A stretch of 64,000 nucleotides of DNA, taken from Nocardioides caldifontis (GTDB lineage Bacteria; Actinomycetota; Actinomycetes; Propionibacteriales; Nocardioidaceae). The stretch lies in assembly GCF_008087345.1 (NCBI RefSeq), contig NZ_VHIB01000008.1:248001-312000 (forward strand), in the 5' to 3' direction. A program made the position numbers and the translations under genes. The notes under the pieces are model-generated. The model worked only from the letters and a program-made list of their open reading frames with translations, was not told the origin of the DNA and searched no databases. This document shows, in pieces, positions 46,303 to 54,434 of this stretch (the first letter of the stretch is position 1; the number at the start of each line of letters is the position of its first letter).

Positions 46303-47850
46303 GTGGCGCATCCCCTGACGGTGACCTGCTCCGACGTCGGCATGCTGGTCCGCGGCCACGCCGACGACCGGCTCGACCTCCTCTTCGACGGCCGGCTGCT
46401 GTGGTCGTTCCTGCCGGGCCGTGAGGGGCGCCCCGGCGGGGACGGCGGCTACCTCGTCCCGTGGCCGAGGGCGATCCGGCCGCGGCTCCACGGCGTGGCC
46501 TCCGTCGTCGTGACCAGCCCCGGCACCGGGGCCCGTGTCGACTGCGGTGAGGTCACCTTCGGCCGCGGTGGCGGCCGCGTCGACCTCCGCGACGAGGACG
46601 GCTTCCCCCTCGTGGTCGACAAGGGCGGCAGGCTCGAGCGCGCGTTCGCCACCCTGGGGCCCGAGGAGAAGGCCCTCCTCCTCGACGGTGTCCGGCGGAC
46701 CCTCGAGGTCCTCGACCGGCACGGCCTGCCGGCGTTCCTCGCCAAAGGGTGCCTGCTCGGCGCGGTGCGTCAGGGCAGGCTGATCGACCACGACGTCGAC
46801 GCCGACGTCGCCTACCTCTCCGCCCGGCACCAGCCGTTCGACGTGATACTCGAGTCGCTCCGGCTCGAGCGCCGCTTCCAGCGGCTCGGGTGGCGGACCC
46901 GGCGGATGACCGCGGGGTTCTTCAAGGTCTTCCCTCCGCGGGCCGACGGAGTGGAGCCCGCCATCGACGTCTTCGCCGCGTTCCGTCACGACGGCCACCT
47001 CTACGTCCTCCCGAACGTGCGTGCTCCGCTCGACGAGGACGTGGTGCTGCCGCTGTCGACGGTGACCGTCGAGGGGGTCACGCTGCCGGCGCCGGCCGAC
47101 GTCGGGGCGCTGCTCGAGGCGACGTACGGCCCGGGGTGGCGGGTGCCCGACCCGACGTTCAAGTTCCGGCCACCCGTGAAGACGAAGCGCACCCTCGGGG
47201 GCTGGATGCGGGGCACCCGTCGCAACCTGCGCTACTGGGACGAGACGTACGCGCTGCAGGCCGGCTCGTCTCCCCGGGACCCGGCTCGGTTCGCGGACTG
47301 GGTGGCCGAGCGGGAGGGCGGCGGCGCCGTGCTCGAGGTCGGCTGCGGGGACGGCCGTGACGCGGTCCACCTCGCGGCGCAGGGGTTCACCGTGCACGCC
47401 ACGGACTACTCCGAATCCGCGCTGGCGCTAGCGCGCGAGCATGCCCTGGAAGCGGGGCTCGACACCGTCCGGTTCGAGCGGCTCAACCTCCACGACCTCC
47501 GCCATGTGCTCGTGAAGGGCGCCCTGGCCGTCCGGACCACGGCCCCGACGGTCGTCTACGCGCGCAACGTGGTGGACGCCGTCGACCGCGCGGCGCGGCG
47601 GAACCTCGTGCGGCTGGCGAGGACGGTGCTGCAGCCCTCGGGCGGCCGGCTCTACCTCGAGCACCACACCGAGCGGCCTCGTCCGGGGCTCGGTGGCCCC
47701 TGGGTGCACGTCCCCGCCGAGGAGCTGGTGGCCGAGGTGCAGGCGGCCGGCTTCGTCGTCGAGCACCTGGAGGTGGGCCGCGGGCTCCAGGAGGAGCCGC
47801 GGGCCGAGGCGTGCGGCCACCGCCTGGTCGCCGCCGTCCCCGCACGGTGA
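46303..47850 (+). CDS. LicD-type nucleotidyltransferase/methyltransferase fusion, copy 1
   Basis: A 515-aa protein of three parts. Residues 1-115 are beta-rich and unrecognised (LVRGHADDRLDLLFDGRLLWSFLPGREG). Residues 120-300 contain the LicD/fukutin-type core LPAFLAKGCLLGAVRQGRLIDHDVDADVAYL (about 142-172). Residues 320-515 are a class I methyltransferase with YWDETYALQ, VLEVGCGDGRDAVHLAAQG and TDYSES. LicD proteins attach phosphocholine or similar groups to cell-surface glycans. A wall-polymer decoration role is inferred. The copy at 49008 has the same architecture. GTG start. Confidence 0.8.
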   Translation: MAHPLTVTCSDVGMLVRGHADDRLDLLFDGRLLWSFLPGREGRPGGDGGYLVPWPRAIRPRLHGVASVVVTSPGTGARVDCGEVTFGRGGGRVDLRDEDGFPLVVDKGGRLERAFATLGPEEKALLLDGVRRTLEVLDRHGLPAFLAKGCLLGAVRQGRLIDHDVDADVAYLSARHQPFDVILESLRLERRFQRLGWRTRRMTAGFFKVFPPRADGVEPAIDVFAAFRHDGHLYVLPNVRAPLDEDVVLPLSTVTVEGVTLPAPADVGALLEATYGPGWRVPDPTFKFRPPVKTKRTLGGWMRGTRRNLRYWDETYALQAGSSPRDPARFADWVAEREGGGAVLEVGCGDGRDAVHLAAQGFTVHATDYSESALALAREHALEAGLDTVRFERLNLHDLRHVLVKGALAVRTTAPTVVYARNVVDAVDRAARRNLVRLARTVLQPSGGRLYLEHHTERPRPGLGGPWVHVPAEELVAEVQAAGFVVEHLEVGRGLQEEPRAEACGHRLVAAVPAR

Positions 47851-47994
47851 CCCCCACCACGTCGGACTCGGTCTGCCCCCGGGGCCCTCCAGGAGTGATC
47901 GGCGCGTCATGGTGCGGGAAACGGCTTGGGTCACCTGGCTCACGGGTAGATTTCCGCTCGACCTACCGCCACCTGAACTCTGGGGGAACTCTCG

Positions 47995-48690
47995 ATGACA
48001 CGCATGCCCACGGCCGCGAGCCGTGAGAACGGTGCGTCCCCCGCGGTGGACGGGGACGACGACCACCGCGCCTACTGGGAGGAGTTCTACGCCCGCAAGG
48101 CCGACGCCGTCCCCGCCGACCCGTCCGCCTTCGCGCGCTGGGTCGTCGGACGGCTCCCCCGTTGCACGGTCCTGGAGATCGGGTCGGGCACCGGACGCGA
48201 CTCGCTGTTCTTCGCCGCCGAGGGCTACACCGTCCTCGGCTGCGACTACGCCGTCCCGGGGCTGCGGTACGCCGAGGACCAGGCGCGCCGGCGTGGGCTG
48301 GACCGGGTGACCTTCCAGCAGCTCGACCTCTACGACGACGAGCACGTCCTCGAGCGCGCCGACGCGATCGCGGGCTCGACAGCACCGGACGCGGTCTACG
48401 CCCGGTTCATGGTCCATGCCGTCAGCGACGAGGGGCGCCACAACCTCTTCCGCCTCGCCGGCCACGTGCTCGGCGAACGCCGCGGCCAGCTGTTCCTGGA
48501 GTTCCGGACCGCCCGCGCCGACCACGAGTTCGGCGAGCACTTCCGGCAGTTCGTCCAGCCGGCGCAGGTCGAGGAGGAGCTCCGCTCGTACGGCCTGGAG
48601 GTGGAGCACTGCGAGGAGGGGTTCGGCCTCGCGGTCCACAAGAACGAGGACCCGAAGGTCTGCCGCATCGTCGCCCGGGCGAAGGGCTGA
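47995..48690 (+). CDS. Stand-alone class I methyltransferase related to the LicD-fused domains
   Basis: A 231-aa SAM-dependent methyltransferase. YWEEFYARKADAVPADPSAFARWVVGRLPRCTVLEIGSGTGRDSLFFAAEGYTVLGCDYAVPGLRYAEDQARRRGLDRVTFQQLDLYD aligns closely by eye with the C-terminal domain of both neighbouring fusion proteins, including YAR-x-MVHAV versus YARNVVDAV. It therefore probably arose by duplication within the locus. ATG at 47995 with GGGGGAAC upstream. The 144-bp gap before it may contain a separate promoter, although none is clear. Confidence 0.85.
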   Translation: MTRMPTAASRENGASPAVDGDDDHRAYWEEFYARKADAVPADPSAFARWVVGRLPRCTVLEIGSGTGRDSLFFAAEGYTVLGCDYAVPGLRYAEDQARRRGLDRVTFQQLDLYDDEHVLERADAIAGSTAPDAVYARFMVHAVSDEGRHNLFRLAGHVLGERRGQLFLEFRTARADHEFGEHFRQFVQPAQVEEELRSYGLEVEHCEEGFGLAVHKNEDPKVCRIVARAKG

Positions 48691-48694
48691 CCTG

Positions 48695-49006
48695 GTGAGC
48701 ACGGCGGCGAAGCGCGTCGCGGGGGCCCGCAGGAGGCTCGCGCGTGCCCTCGGTGGCGCCCCGGAGCCGGCCCCTGCCCCGCGACCGGCGCCCGTCGGGG
48801 GGCCGGCGGGTCAGCGGGCACTCCGCCAGGTCGCCGCCCTGCGCAAGCGGGTGGACCGGCTCGAGGCCGAGCTGCAGGAGACCCGACAGCTCAACCGGCG
48901 GCTGGCCGAGGTGACCGACGTGGTCGCGGAGCTGCTGCTGCCGGGCGAAGGGCGTGACGAGGAGCGGCTGCGCGCCGCCCTCGAGGACTACGACCGCGGG
49001 ATCTGA
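48695..49006 (+). CDS. Small coiled-coil protein in the LicD cluster (DUF6752-like)
   Basis: A 103-aa protein. The first 45 residues are Ala/Arg/Pro-rich, followed by a heptad-patterned coiled coil (about 50-85, LRKRVDRLEAELQETRQLNRRLAEV) and the acidic ending LLLPGEGRDEERLRAALEDYDRGI. The tail resembles small DUF6752-type proteins found with glycan-modification genes, but I am only moderately sure. GTG at 48695 is 4 bases after the methyltransferase stop, and its own stop is one base before the next gene's GTG. It could scaffold the neighbouring enzymes. Confidence 0.7.
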   Translation: MSTAAKRVAGARRRLARALGGAPEPAPAPRPAPVGGPAGQRALRQVAALRKRVDRLEAELQETRQLNRRLAEVTDVVAELLLPGEGRDEERLRAALEDYDRGI

Positions 49007-49007
49007 G

Positions 49008-50558
49008 GTGACCGACTCGCTGTCGGTCAGGTGCTCCGACGCCGGGCTCGAGGTCCGCGGCCACGACGACGCCCGGCTCGACCTCCACTTCGACGGCCGC
49101 TACCTCTGGTCGTTCCTGCCCAGCCGTGACGGGCGTCCCCTCGACGGCGGCGGCTACCTGGTCCCCTGGCCCAAGGTGATCCGGCCGCAGCTGCACGGCG
49201 TCGTGGACGTCGTGGTCTCCGGCCCTGACACCGAGGAGCGGGTCGACCTCGGCGAGGTGACGTTGGGTCGCGGCGGCGGCCGCATCGACCTTCGCGACGA
49301 GGAGGGCATTCCGCTCACGGTCGACAAGGGCGGGCGGCTCGAGCGCTCGTTCGCCGCGCTCGGCCCGGAGGAGAAGCAGATCCTCCTCGAGGGAGCGCGG
49401 CGCACCATCGAGGTGCTCGCCGACCGGGGGCTGCCGGCGTTCCTGGCCTTCGGCTGCCTGCTCGGCGCGGTGCGCGAGGGAAAGCTGATCGGCCACGACA
49501 ACGACGCCGACGTCTCGTACCTCTCGGCCCACCACCACCCCTTCGACGTGATCCTCGAGTCGCTCCGCCTCGAGCGGCACTTCCAGACGCTCGGCTGGCG
49601 GACCCGGCGGATGTGGGCGGCGTACTTCAAGGCCTACCCGCCGCGCGACGACGGCATCGAGCCCGCGATCGACGTCTTCGCCGCGTTCATCCACGCCGGC
49701 CAGCTCTACGTGCTGCCGACCGTGCGGGCGCCGCTGCCGGAGAGCGCGATCGTCCCGTTGACGACGGTCACCACCGAGGGGGTCACGCTGCCGGCCCCGG
49801 CGGACGCCCCGGCGCTGCTCGAGGCGACGTACGGTCCGGGGTGGCGGGTGCCCGACCCGACGTTCAAGTTCAAGCCGCCCGCGATCACCAAGCGCACCCT
49901 CGGCGGCTGGATGCGTGGCACGCGGCGCAACCAGCGCTACTGGGACGACACCTTCACCCTCCGCGCCGACTCGGCCCCGCGCGAGCCGGCGGCGTTCGCG
50001 CGCTGGGTGGCGGAACGGGAGCCCGCGGGAGCGTTGCTCGAGGTCGGTTGCGGGAGCGGCCGCGACGCCGTCCACCTTGCTGCGCAAGGGTTCCGCGTGC
50101 TCGCCACCGACTACTCGGTCCCGGGGCTCCGGCTCGGTCGCGAGCGGGCGCAGCAGGCGGGCGTCGAGGACATCCGCTTCGAGCCGCTCAACCTCTACGA
50201 CCTCCGTCACGTGCTCGTGAAGGGCGCCCTGGCTGCGCGGACGAACGCGCCGACCACGGTCTACGCCCGCAACGTCGTCGACGCGGTGAGCCGACCCGCC
50301 CGGCGCAACCTCGTGCGGCTCGCACGCACCGTCCTGCAGGGCTCCGGCGGTCGGCTCTACCTCGAGTACCACACCGAGCGGCCGCGTCCGGGGCTCGGCG
50401 GCACCTTCTGGGAGCACGCTCCCCCGGAGGAGTTGGTGGCCGACCTCGAGGCCGCCGGCTTCGTCGTCGAGCACCTCGACGAGGGTCTCGGGCTCGAGGA
50501 GGAGCCGCGCGACCGGGCACGTGCGTGCCGCCTGGTCGCAGCGCTGTCGGAGCCATGA
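49008..50558 (+). CDS. LicD-type nucleotidyltransferase/methyltransferase fusion, copy 2
   Basis: A 516-aa paralogue of the protein at 46303, with the same three-part architecture and high similarity throughout (for example LLEATYGPGWRVPDPTFKF and LGGWMRGTRRN are shared). The LicD core reads LPAFLAFGCLLGAVREGKLIGHDNDADVSYL: one Lys before Gly-Cys is replaced by Phe and HDVDAD by HDNDAD. The methyltransferase motif is LLEVGCGSGRDAVHLAAQG. GTG start directly after the coiled-coil gene. The paired copies probably act on related substrates or as a heteromer. Confidence 0.82.
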   Translation: MTDSLSVRCSDAGLEVRGHDDARLDLHFDGRYLWSFLPSRDGRPLDGGGYLVPWPKVIRPQLHGVVDVVVSGPDTEERVDLGEVTLGRGGGRIDLRDEEGIPLTVDKGGRLERSFAALGPEEKQILLEGARRTIEVLADRGLPAFLAFGCLLGAVREGKLIGHDNDADVSYLSAHHHPFDVILESLRLERHFQTLGWRTRRMWAAYFKAYPPRDDGIEPAIDVFAAFIHAGQLYVLPTVRAPLPESAIVPLTTVTTEGVTLPAPADAPALLEATYGPGWRVPDPTFKFKPPAITKRTLGGWMRGTRRNQRYWDDTFTLRADSAPREPAAFARWVAEREPAGALLEVGCGSGRDAVHLAAQGFRVLATDYSVPGLRLGRERAQQAGVEDIRFEPLNLYDLRHVLVKGALAARTNAPTTVYARNVVDAVSRPARRNLVRLARTVLQGSGGRLYLEYHTERPRPGLGGTFWEHAPPEELVADLEAAGFVVEHLDEGLGLEEEPRDRARACRLVAALSEP

Positions 50559-50574
50559 GGGACCATGCGGTCCC

Positions 50575-51246
50575 ATGAGCTCTCGTCCCCCGGACGGCGG
50601 CATCGTCCGTGACGGTGTCGCCGTCGGCATCGCCACCGGCGCCTACGGCCTCTCCTTCGGCGCCATCGCCGTCACCTCCGGGCTGAGCGTCGCGCAGGCC
50701 TGCGCCCTGTCCCTGCTGACGTTCACGGGTGCGTCGCAGTTCGCGCTCGTCGGCGTGGTGGCCGCCGGAGGCGCCCCGATGTCGGGGGCCGCGACAGCGC
50801 TGCTGCTGGGGACACGCAACGCGTTGTACGGCCTGCGGCTCGCGCCCCTGCTCGCGTGGACCGGCTGGCGGCGGCTCGGAGCAGCGCACCTGGTGATCGA
50901 CGAGTCGACCGCGATGTCGGTCACGCGCGGCACGACCGAGGAGGCGCGCGTCGGCTTCCTCAGCGCCGGGCTGTCGGTGTTCGTGCTCTGGAACCTCGCC
51001 ACCCTCATCGGCGCCGTCGCCGGGGAGTCGCTCGGCGACCCCGCCGACCTCGGCCTGGACGCCGCCGTCGGCGCAGCCTTCCTCGCGCTCCTCTGGCCGC
51101 GGCTGCACACACGCACGAACCAGGTGGTCGCGGTGCTCGCCGCCGCGGTCGCGCTCGGCGTCGTGCCGTTCACCGCCGCGGGCGTGCCGGTCCTCGCCGC
51201 AGGTGCCGTCGCCCTGCTGGCCGGCGTGCTGAGGAGCTCCCGCTGA
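50575..51246 (+). CDS. azlC: AzlC-family branched-chain amino acid exporter subunit
   Basis: A 223-aa membrane protein with the AzlC pattern: VRDGVAVGIATGAYGLSFGAIAVTSGLSVAQACALSLLTFTGASQFALVGVVAAGG and ALLLGTRNALYGLRLAP. AzlC and AzlD form a two-component exporter of branched-chain amino acids or analogues. ATG at 50575. The stop overlaps azlD by one base (TGATG). Confidence 0.92.
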   Translation: MSSRPPDGGIVRDGVAVGIATGAYGLSFGAIAVTSGLSVAQACALSLLTFTGASQFALVGVVAAGGAPMSGAATALLLGTRNALYGLRLAPLLAWTGWRRLGAAHLVIDESTAMSVTRGTTEEARVGFLSAGLSVFVLWNLATLIGAVAGESLGDPADLGLDAAVGAAFLALLWPRLHTRTNQVVAVLAAAVALGVVPFTAAGVPVLAAGAVALLAGVLRSSR

Positions 51247-51551
51247 TGTGGACCGCGGTCATCGTCTCCGGGATCGGTTGCTACCTGTTGAAGATCGCCG
51301 GCATGTCAGTGCCGCCGAAGATCCTGCAGAACCCGCTGGTCGAGCGCGTCGCGGACCTGCTGCCGGTCGCGCTGCTCTCCGCGCTCATCGCCGTCCAGGT
51401 CTTCGCCTCCGGTCACGAGCTCGTGGTCGACGCCCGGCTCGTAGGGCTCGGTGTCGCGGTGGGGGCGCTGCTGCTGCGAGCCCCGTTCCTCGTCGTGGTC
51501 ATCGCCGCGGCAGGGGCGGCCGCCTTGACGAGGTTGTGGTTCGGCGGCTGA
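51246..51551 (+). CDS. azlD: AzlD-family exporter subunit
   Basis: A 101-aa membrane protein with about three or four helices. MWTAVIVSGIGCYLLKIAGMSVPPKILQNPLVERVADLLPVALLSALIAVQVF is characteristic of AzlD. It partners AzlC, with which it is translationally coupled. An RA-P motif (LLLRAPFLVVVIAAAGAAALTRL) ends the protein. Confidence 0.92.
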   Translation: MWTAVIVSGIGCYLLKIAGMSVPPKILQNPLVERVADLLPVALLSALIAVQVFASGHELVVDARLVGLGVAVGALLLRAPFLVVVIAAAGAAALTRLWFGG

Positions 51552-51653
51552 CGTTGCCAGCGGGCGGCTGAGCCTGTCGAGACCACCGAATCTCCAACCC
51601 TGCTTGGGGAAAACCGGTCTGCACCACTCCCGGGAACTGTCGGTGGCCGTTCG

Positions 51654-51659
51654 TAGCGT
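51654..51659 (+). promoter_or_regulatory. Leaderless -10 element (TAGCGT) for the HNH gene
   Basis: TAGCGT lies 7 nt before the ATG at 51667, and no Shine-Dalgarno is present. Confidence 0.45.
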
Positions 51660-51666
51660 CCTGCCC

Positions 51667-53379
51667 ATGAAGACCACCACCGGCGAGCCGTTCGAGCTCT
51701 TGACCACCCCTGTCCCTGCAGCCGGTGGGTCGACGACGGCGGGCGCACGGCTCGGGTCGGTCGAGTCGGTCGATTCGGTGGAGCCCGACGTCCTCGGGCT
51801 GGGCGCTCCGGCAGCGTTGGCGTTCATCTGGTCCCGCCGGGTCGCGCAGGACGCCGCGGCGGCCGAGGAGCTGCGGGGGTTGTGCCACTGGGCCGACCCG
51901 CACCGGGTCACCCCGGGCCGGGAGCTCGACGAGGGCGCGATCGACCCCGTGCTGCTCGCCCAGCCTCCCGCCGAGCACGAGGCCCAGGTCGCCGCCGCCA
52001 AGGCCAGGATCCTCGGGCAACCGGTCCCCGACTGGGCCACCGAACGGCTCACCTCCACCCCTGGGGAGCTCGGCGCCGAAGGACAGCTCCGCCTCGACGG
52101 CCAGGGCTGCTTCATGGTCCACGAGTTCGCGATCACCCACCTGGCCACCGAACTCGGGTTGACCGAGGCCGCCGCGCGGGCCCAAGTCGGCCAGTCGGTG
52201 GAGCTCCGCGACCGGCTGCCCCGGCTCTACCGGCAGGTGATGGCCGGGGTGCTGCCGGCCTGGAAGGGCCGCAAGATCGCCCAGCACACCCTCCCGCTCT
52301 CCGACGAAGCCGCCGCGTACGTGGATGCCCATCTCGCACCGTTCGCGCACATGCTGTCGGTGTGGCGGATCCTCAAGGCCGTCGACACCGCGATCACCCG
52401 CCACGACCCCGACCGCGCCACGGCCTTGGCCGAGGCCGCCGCGGAAGAACGCGGCGTGTGGGTCGACCACGGCCCCCACGGCCCCGCCGACCTCCCCGTC
52501 GCCGACAGCACCAGCCGGATCGAGGCCACCGTGGACACCCCGGACGCCCTGGCGTTCGAGGACACGATCGCCGCGGTGGCCGCTGTGCTGGCAGATCTGG
52601 GTCACCAGGGGTCGCTCGACGCCCGCCGCGCCAAAGCCGTCGGGGTGCTCGCCGACCCCCAGCACGCGCTCGAGCTGACCGGAGCCGCTGCGGAGAACGC
52701 AGCCATGGGTGAGCCGGCCGAGCAGATGCGGCCGAAGGTGCGGCAGCGCAAGCGGCTCGGCGGCACCACCCTCCACCTCCACCTGCACACCGCCGCGCTC
52801 GGCCAGCTGAGCCCGGTCGCCCGGATCGACGGCCTCGGACCCCGACCCGCTGCCGCGGTCCGGCAGTGGCTGGCCGGCCTCGCGCCCGGGGCCCAGGTCA
52901 CCGTCACCCCGGTGGTCGATTTGGCGGAACGGATCAGTGTCGACGCCCACGAAGCCCCACCCATCCTGCGGGCCCAGATCGACCACCTCGACACCGGTTG
53001 CGTGTTCCCGTGGTGCGGCCGGCAGGGCAGGTACGACCTCGACCACATCACCGAATACGCAGATCCTGCGGACGGCGGGCCGCCCGGCCAGACCAACAGC
53101 CAGAACCTCGCGAAGCTGTGTCGCTACCACCACCGAGTGAAGACCCATACGGCCTGGGCCTACCTACAAGAACCCGACCCGGTCAATCACCTGGACCTCA
53201 CCCCTGGGCAAGCGCTACACCATCGACCACACCGGCACCCAACGCATCCCCGACCTGCCCTCACCAGGGCCAGCCCCAGGCGCCGACCAGCCCGACTAGC
53301 GCGACGGGCACCGACCCGAGCCGAGCCCCGCACTGCAGACGGGCAGTGCGGGCCACCGGCATGCCATGAACCCGGGTGA
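51667..53379 (+). CDS. DUF222/HNH endonuclease with frameshifted C-terminal tail
   Basis: As read, 570 aa. A helical DUF222 region (about 30-400) precedes an HNH motif: CVFPWCGRQGRYDLDHITEYADPADGGPPGQTNSQNLAKLCRYHHRVKTH, with the DH and later H-x-x-x-H residues. After TAWAYLQEPDP (near 53181) the frame loses the usual ending. The other plus frame reads TWTSPLGKRYTIDHTGTQR and stops at TAG 53297-53299, the expected tail, before a strong terminator. A 2-nt deletion or 1-nt insertion explains this. Such DUF222/HNH genes are multicopy in Nocardioides-like genomes; the nuclease motif is intact. Confidence 0.82.
   Translation: MKTTTGEPFELLTTPVPAAGGSTTAGARLGSVESVDSVEPDVLGLGAPAALAFIWSRRVAQDAAAAEELRGLCHWADPHRVTPGRELDEGAIDPVLLAQPPAEHEAQVAAAKARILGQPVPDWATERLTSTPGELGAEGQLRLDGQGCFMVHEFAITHLATELGLTEAAARAQVGQSVELRDRLPRLYRQVMAGVLPAWKGRKIAQHTLPLSDEAAAYVDAHLAPFAHMLSVWRILKAVDTAITRHDPDRATALAEAAAEERGVWVDHGPHGPADLPVADSTSRIEATVDTPDALAFEDTIAAVAAVLADLGHQGSLDARRAKAVGVLADPQHALELTGAAAENAAMGEPAEQMRPKVRQRKRLGGTTLHLHLHTAALGQLSPVARIDGLGPRPAAAVRQWLAGLAPGAQVTVTPVVDLAERISVDAHEAPPILRAQIDHLDTGCVFPWCGRQGRYDLDHITEYADPADGGPPGQTNSQNLAKLCRYHHRVKTHTAWAYLQEPDPVNHLDLTPGQALHHRPHRHPTHPRPALTRASPRRRPARLARRAPTRAEPRTADGQCGPPACHEPG
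53327..53352. terminator. Strong bidirectional terminator hairpin
   Basis: CCCGCACTGC (53327-53336) pairs perfectly with GCAGTGCGGG (53343-53352) around a 6-nt loop, between the convergent HNH and VOC genes. The out-of-frame extension of the HNH ORF runs through it, which supports the TAG at 53297 as the ancestral stop. Confidence 0.75.
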
Positions 53380-53383
53380 CCAG

Positions 53384-53761
53384 CTACCGGACCACCAGGC
53401 AGAAGGCGTGGCCGTCCGGGTCGCGGTACACCCGCCACGGCACCGCCGTCCCGTCCTGTGCGGGGCGAGGCGACCACCGCTCTGTCTCGTAGCGGCCGCC
53501 GGCGGCGAGCACCCGCTCGTGCGCGGCCTCCAGGTCGTCGACGAGCACGTCGACGTGCACGCCGCCCGAGCCGGGGTCGGCCGACTGCTGGAACGAGAGC
53601 CGTTGCCCGTGCGGCGGCGGTTCGAGGGTCCACCACCCGTCGTACCAGCGCACCGGCTCACCGCCGAGCAACCCGGCCCAGAACCGCGCCAGCCGTTCCG
53701 GGTCCGGCGAGTCGAGCACGACCTCGCGGACCCACCCGATCGGCGTCCCGGCCCCGGCCAC
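53384..53761 (-). CDS. VOC-family protein (glyoxalase/bleomycin-resistance fold)
   Basis: A 125-aa protein beginning VAGAGTPIGWVREVVLDSPDPERLARFWAGLLGGEPVRW, with VHVDVLVDDLEAAHERVLAAGGRYE and RVYRDPDGHAFCLVV, the paired beta-alpha-beta pattern of VOC proteins. The final DPDGHxFCL is typical of the glyoxalase-like group. GTG at 53761 comes one base after the GNAT stop. Substrate unknown. Confidence 0.82.
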   Translation of the reverse strand: MAGAGTPIGWVREVVLDSPDPERLARFWAGLLGGEPVRWYDGWWTLEPPPHGQRLSFQQSADPGSGGVHVDVLVDDLEAAHERVLAAGGRYETERWSPRPAQDGTAVPWRVYRDPDGHAFCLVVR

Positions 53762-53762
53762 G

Positions 53763-54434
53763 TCAGCCCCCGACCAGCCGACGCCGGAGCGAGTCACGCA
53801 CCGCCGGCCACTCCTCGGCGACGACGGAGAACATCGCGGTGTCCCGCACCGTCCCGTCCGCGCGCCGCTGGTAGCGCCGCAGCGTCCCCTCGTACGTCGC
53901 TCCCAGCCGGGCGATCGCGCGTTGCGACCGGATGTTCCGCACGTCGGTCTTCAGCTGCACCCGCCCCGCCCCCGACGACTCGAAGGCCTGGGTGAGGAGC
54001 AGCAGCTTCACCTCCGGGTTGACCACGCTCCCCCACACCGCCGGCGCGTAGGCGGTCGACCCGACCTCGAGCCGGGCATCCGCGACCGAGACGTCGAGGT
54101 ACGACGAGGTCCCCACCACGGCCCCCTCGGGGAGCCCGCCGACCGGACGCCGCAACCGCACCACCCAGGGCACCTGACCCGCCGCGAGCGCGTCACGCAG
54201 CCGGTCCGCCCACGCCGACGGGCTGCCCCGCCGCCCCGCGACGTGCTCCCAGACCGCGTCGTGGTCGAGCGCCTCGAAGAGCGGTGCCGCGTCGCGCTCG
54301 GGGTCGGCGACGGACAACGAGACCCACGACCCGGTCAGGGTGGTGGTGGCCGGCGGGACCCGCATCGGCGGCCACGGGACGTCGTCCGGCCGCGCGTCGG
54401 TGACCGGCACGAAGGGGGTGGCCACGCCCGTCAC
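53763..54434 (-). CDS. GNAT-family acetyltransferase (RimJ-like)
   Basis: A 223-aa protein. TLTGSWVSLSVADPERDAAPLFEALD, then VVGTSSYLDVSVADARLEVGSTAYAPAVWGSVVNPEVKLLLLTQAFESSGAGRVQLKTDVRNIRSQRAIARLGATYEGTLRRYQRRADGTVRDTAMFSVVAEEWPAV matches the RimJ/L-type GNAT subfamily, with the NxxSQRAIxRLGA motif. GTG at 54434 overlaps the preceding VOC stop as GTGA. It is part of the dapB-VOC-GNAT-VOC run. Confidence 0.87.
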   Translation of the reverse strand: MTGVATPFVPVTDARPDDVPWPPMRVPPATTTLTGSWVSLSVADPERDAAPLFEALDHDAVWEHVAGRRGSPSAWADRLRDALAAGQVPWVVRLRRPVGGLPEGAVVGTSSYLDVSVADARLEVGSTAYAPAVWGSVVNPEVKLLLLTQAFESSGAGRVQLKTDVRNIRSQRAIARLGATYEGTLRRYQRRADGTVRDTAMFSVVAEEWPAVRDSLRRRLVGG

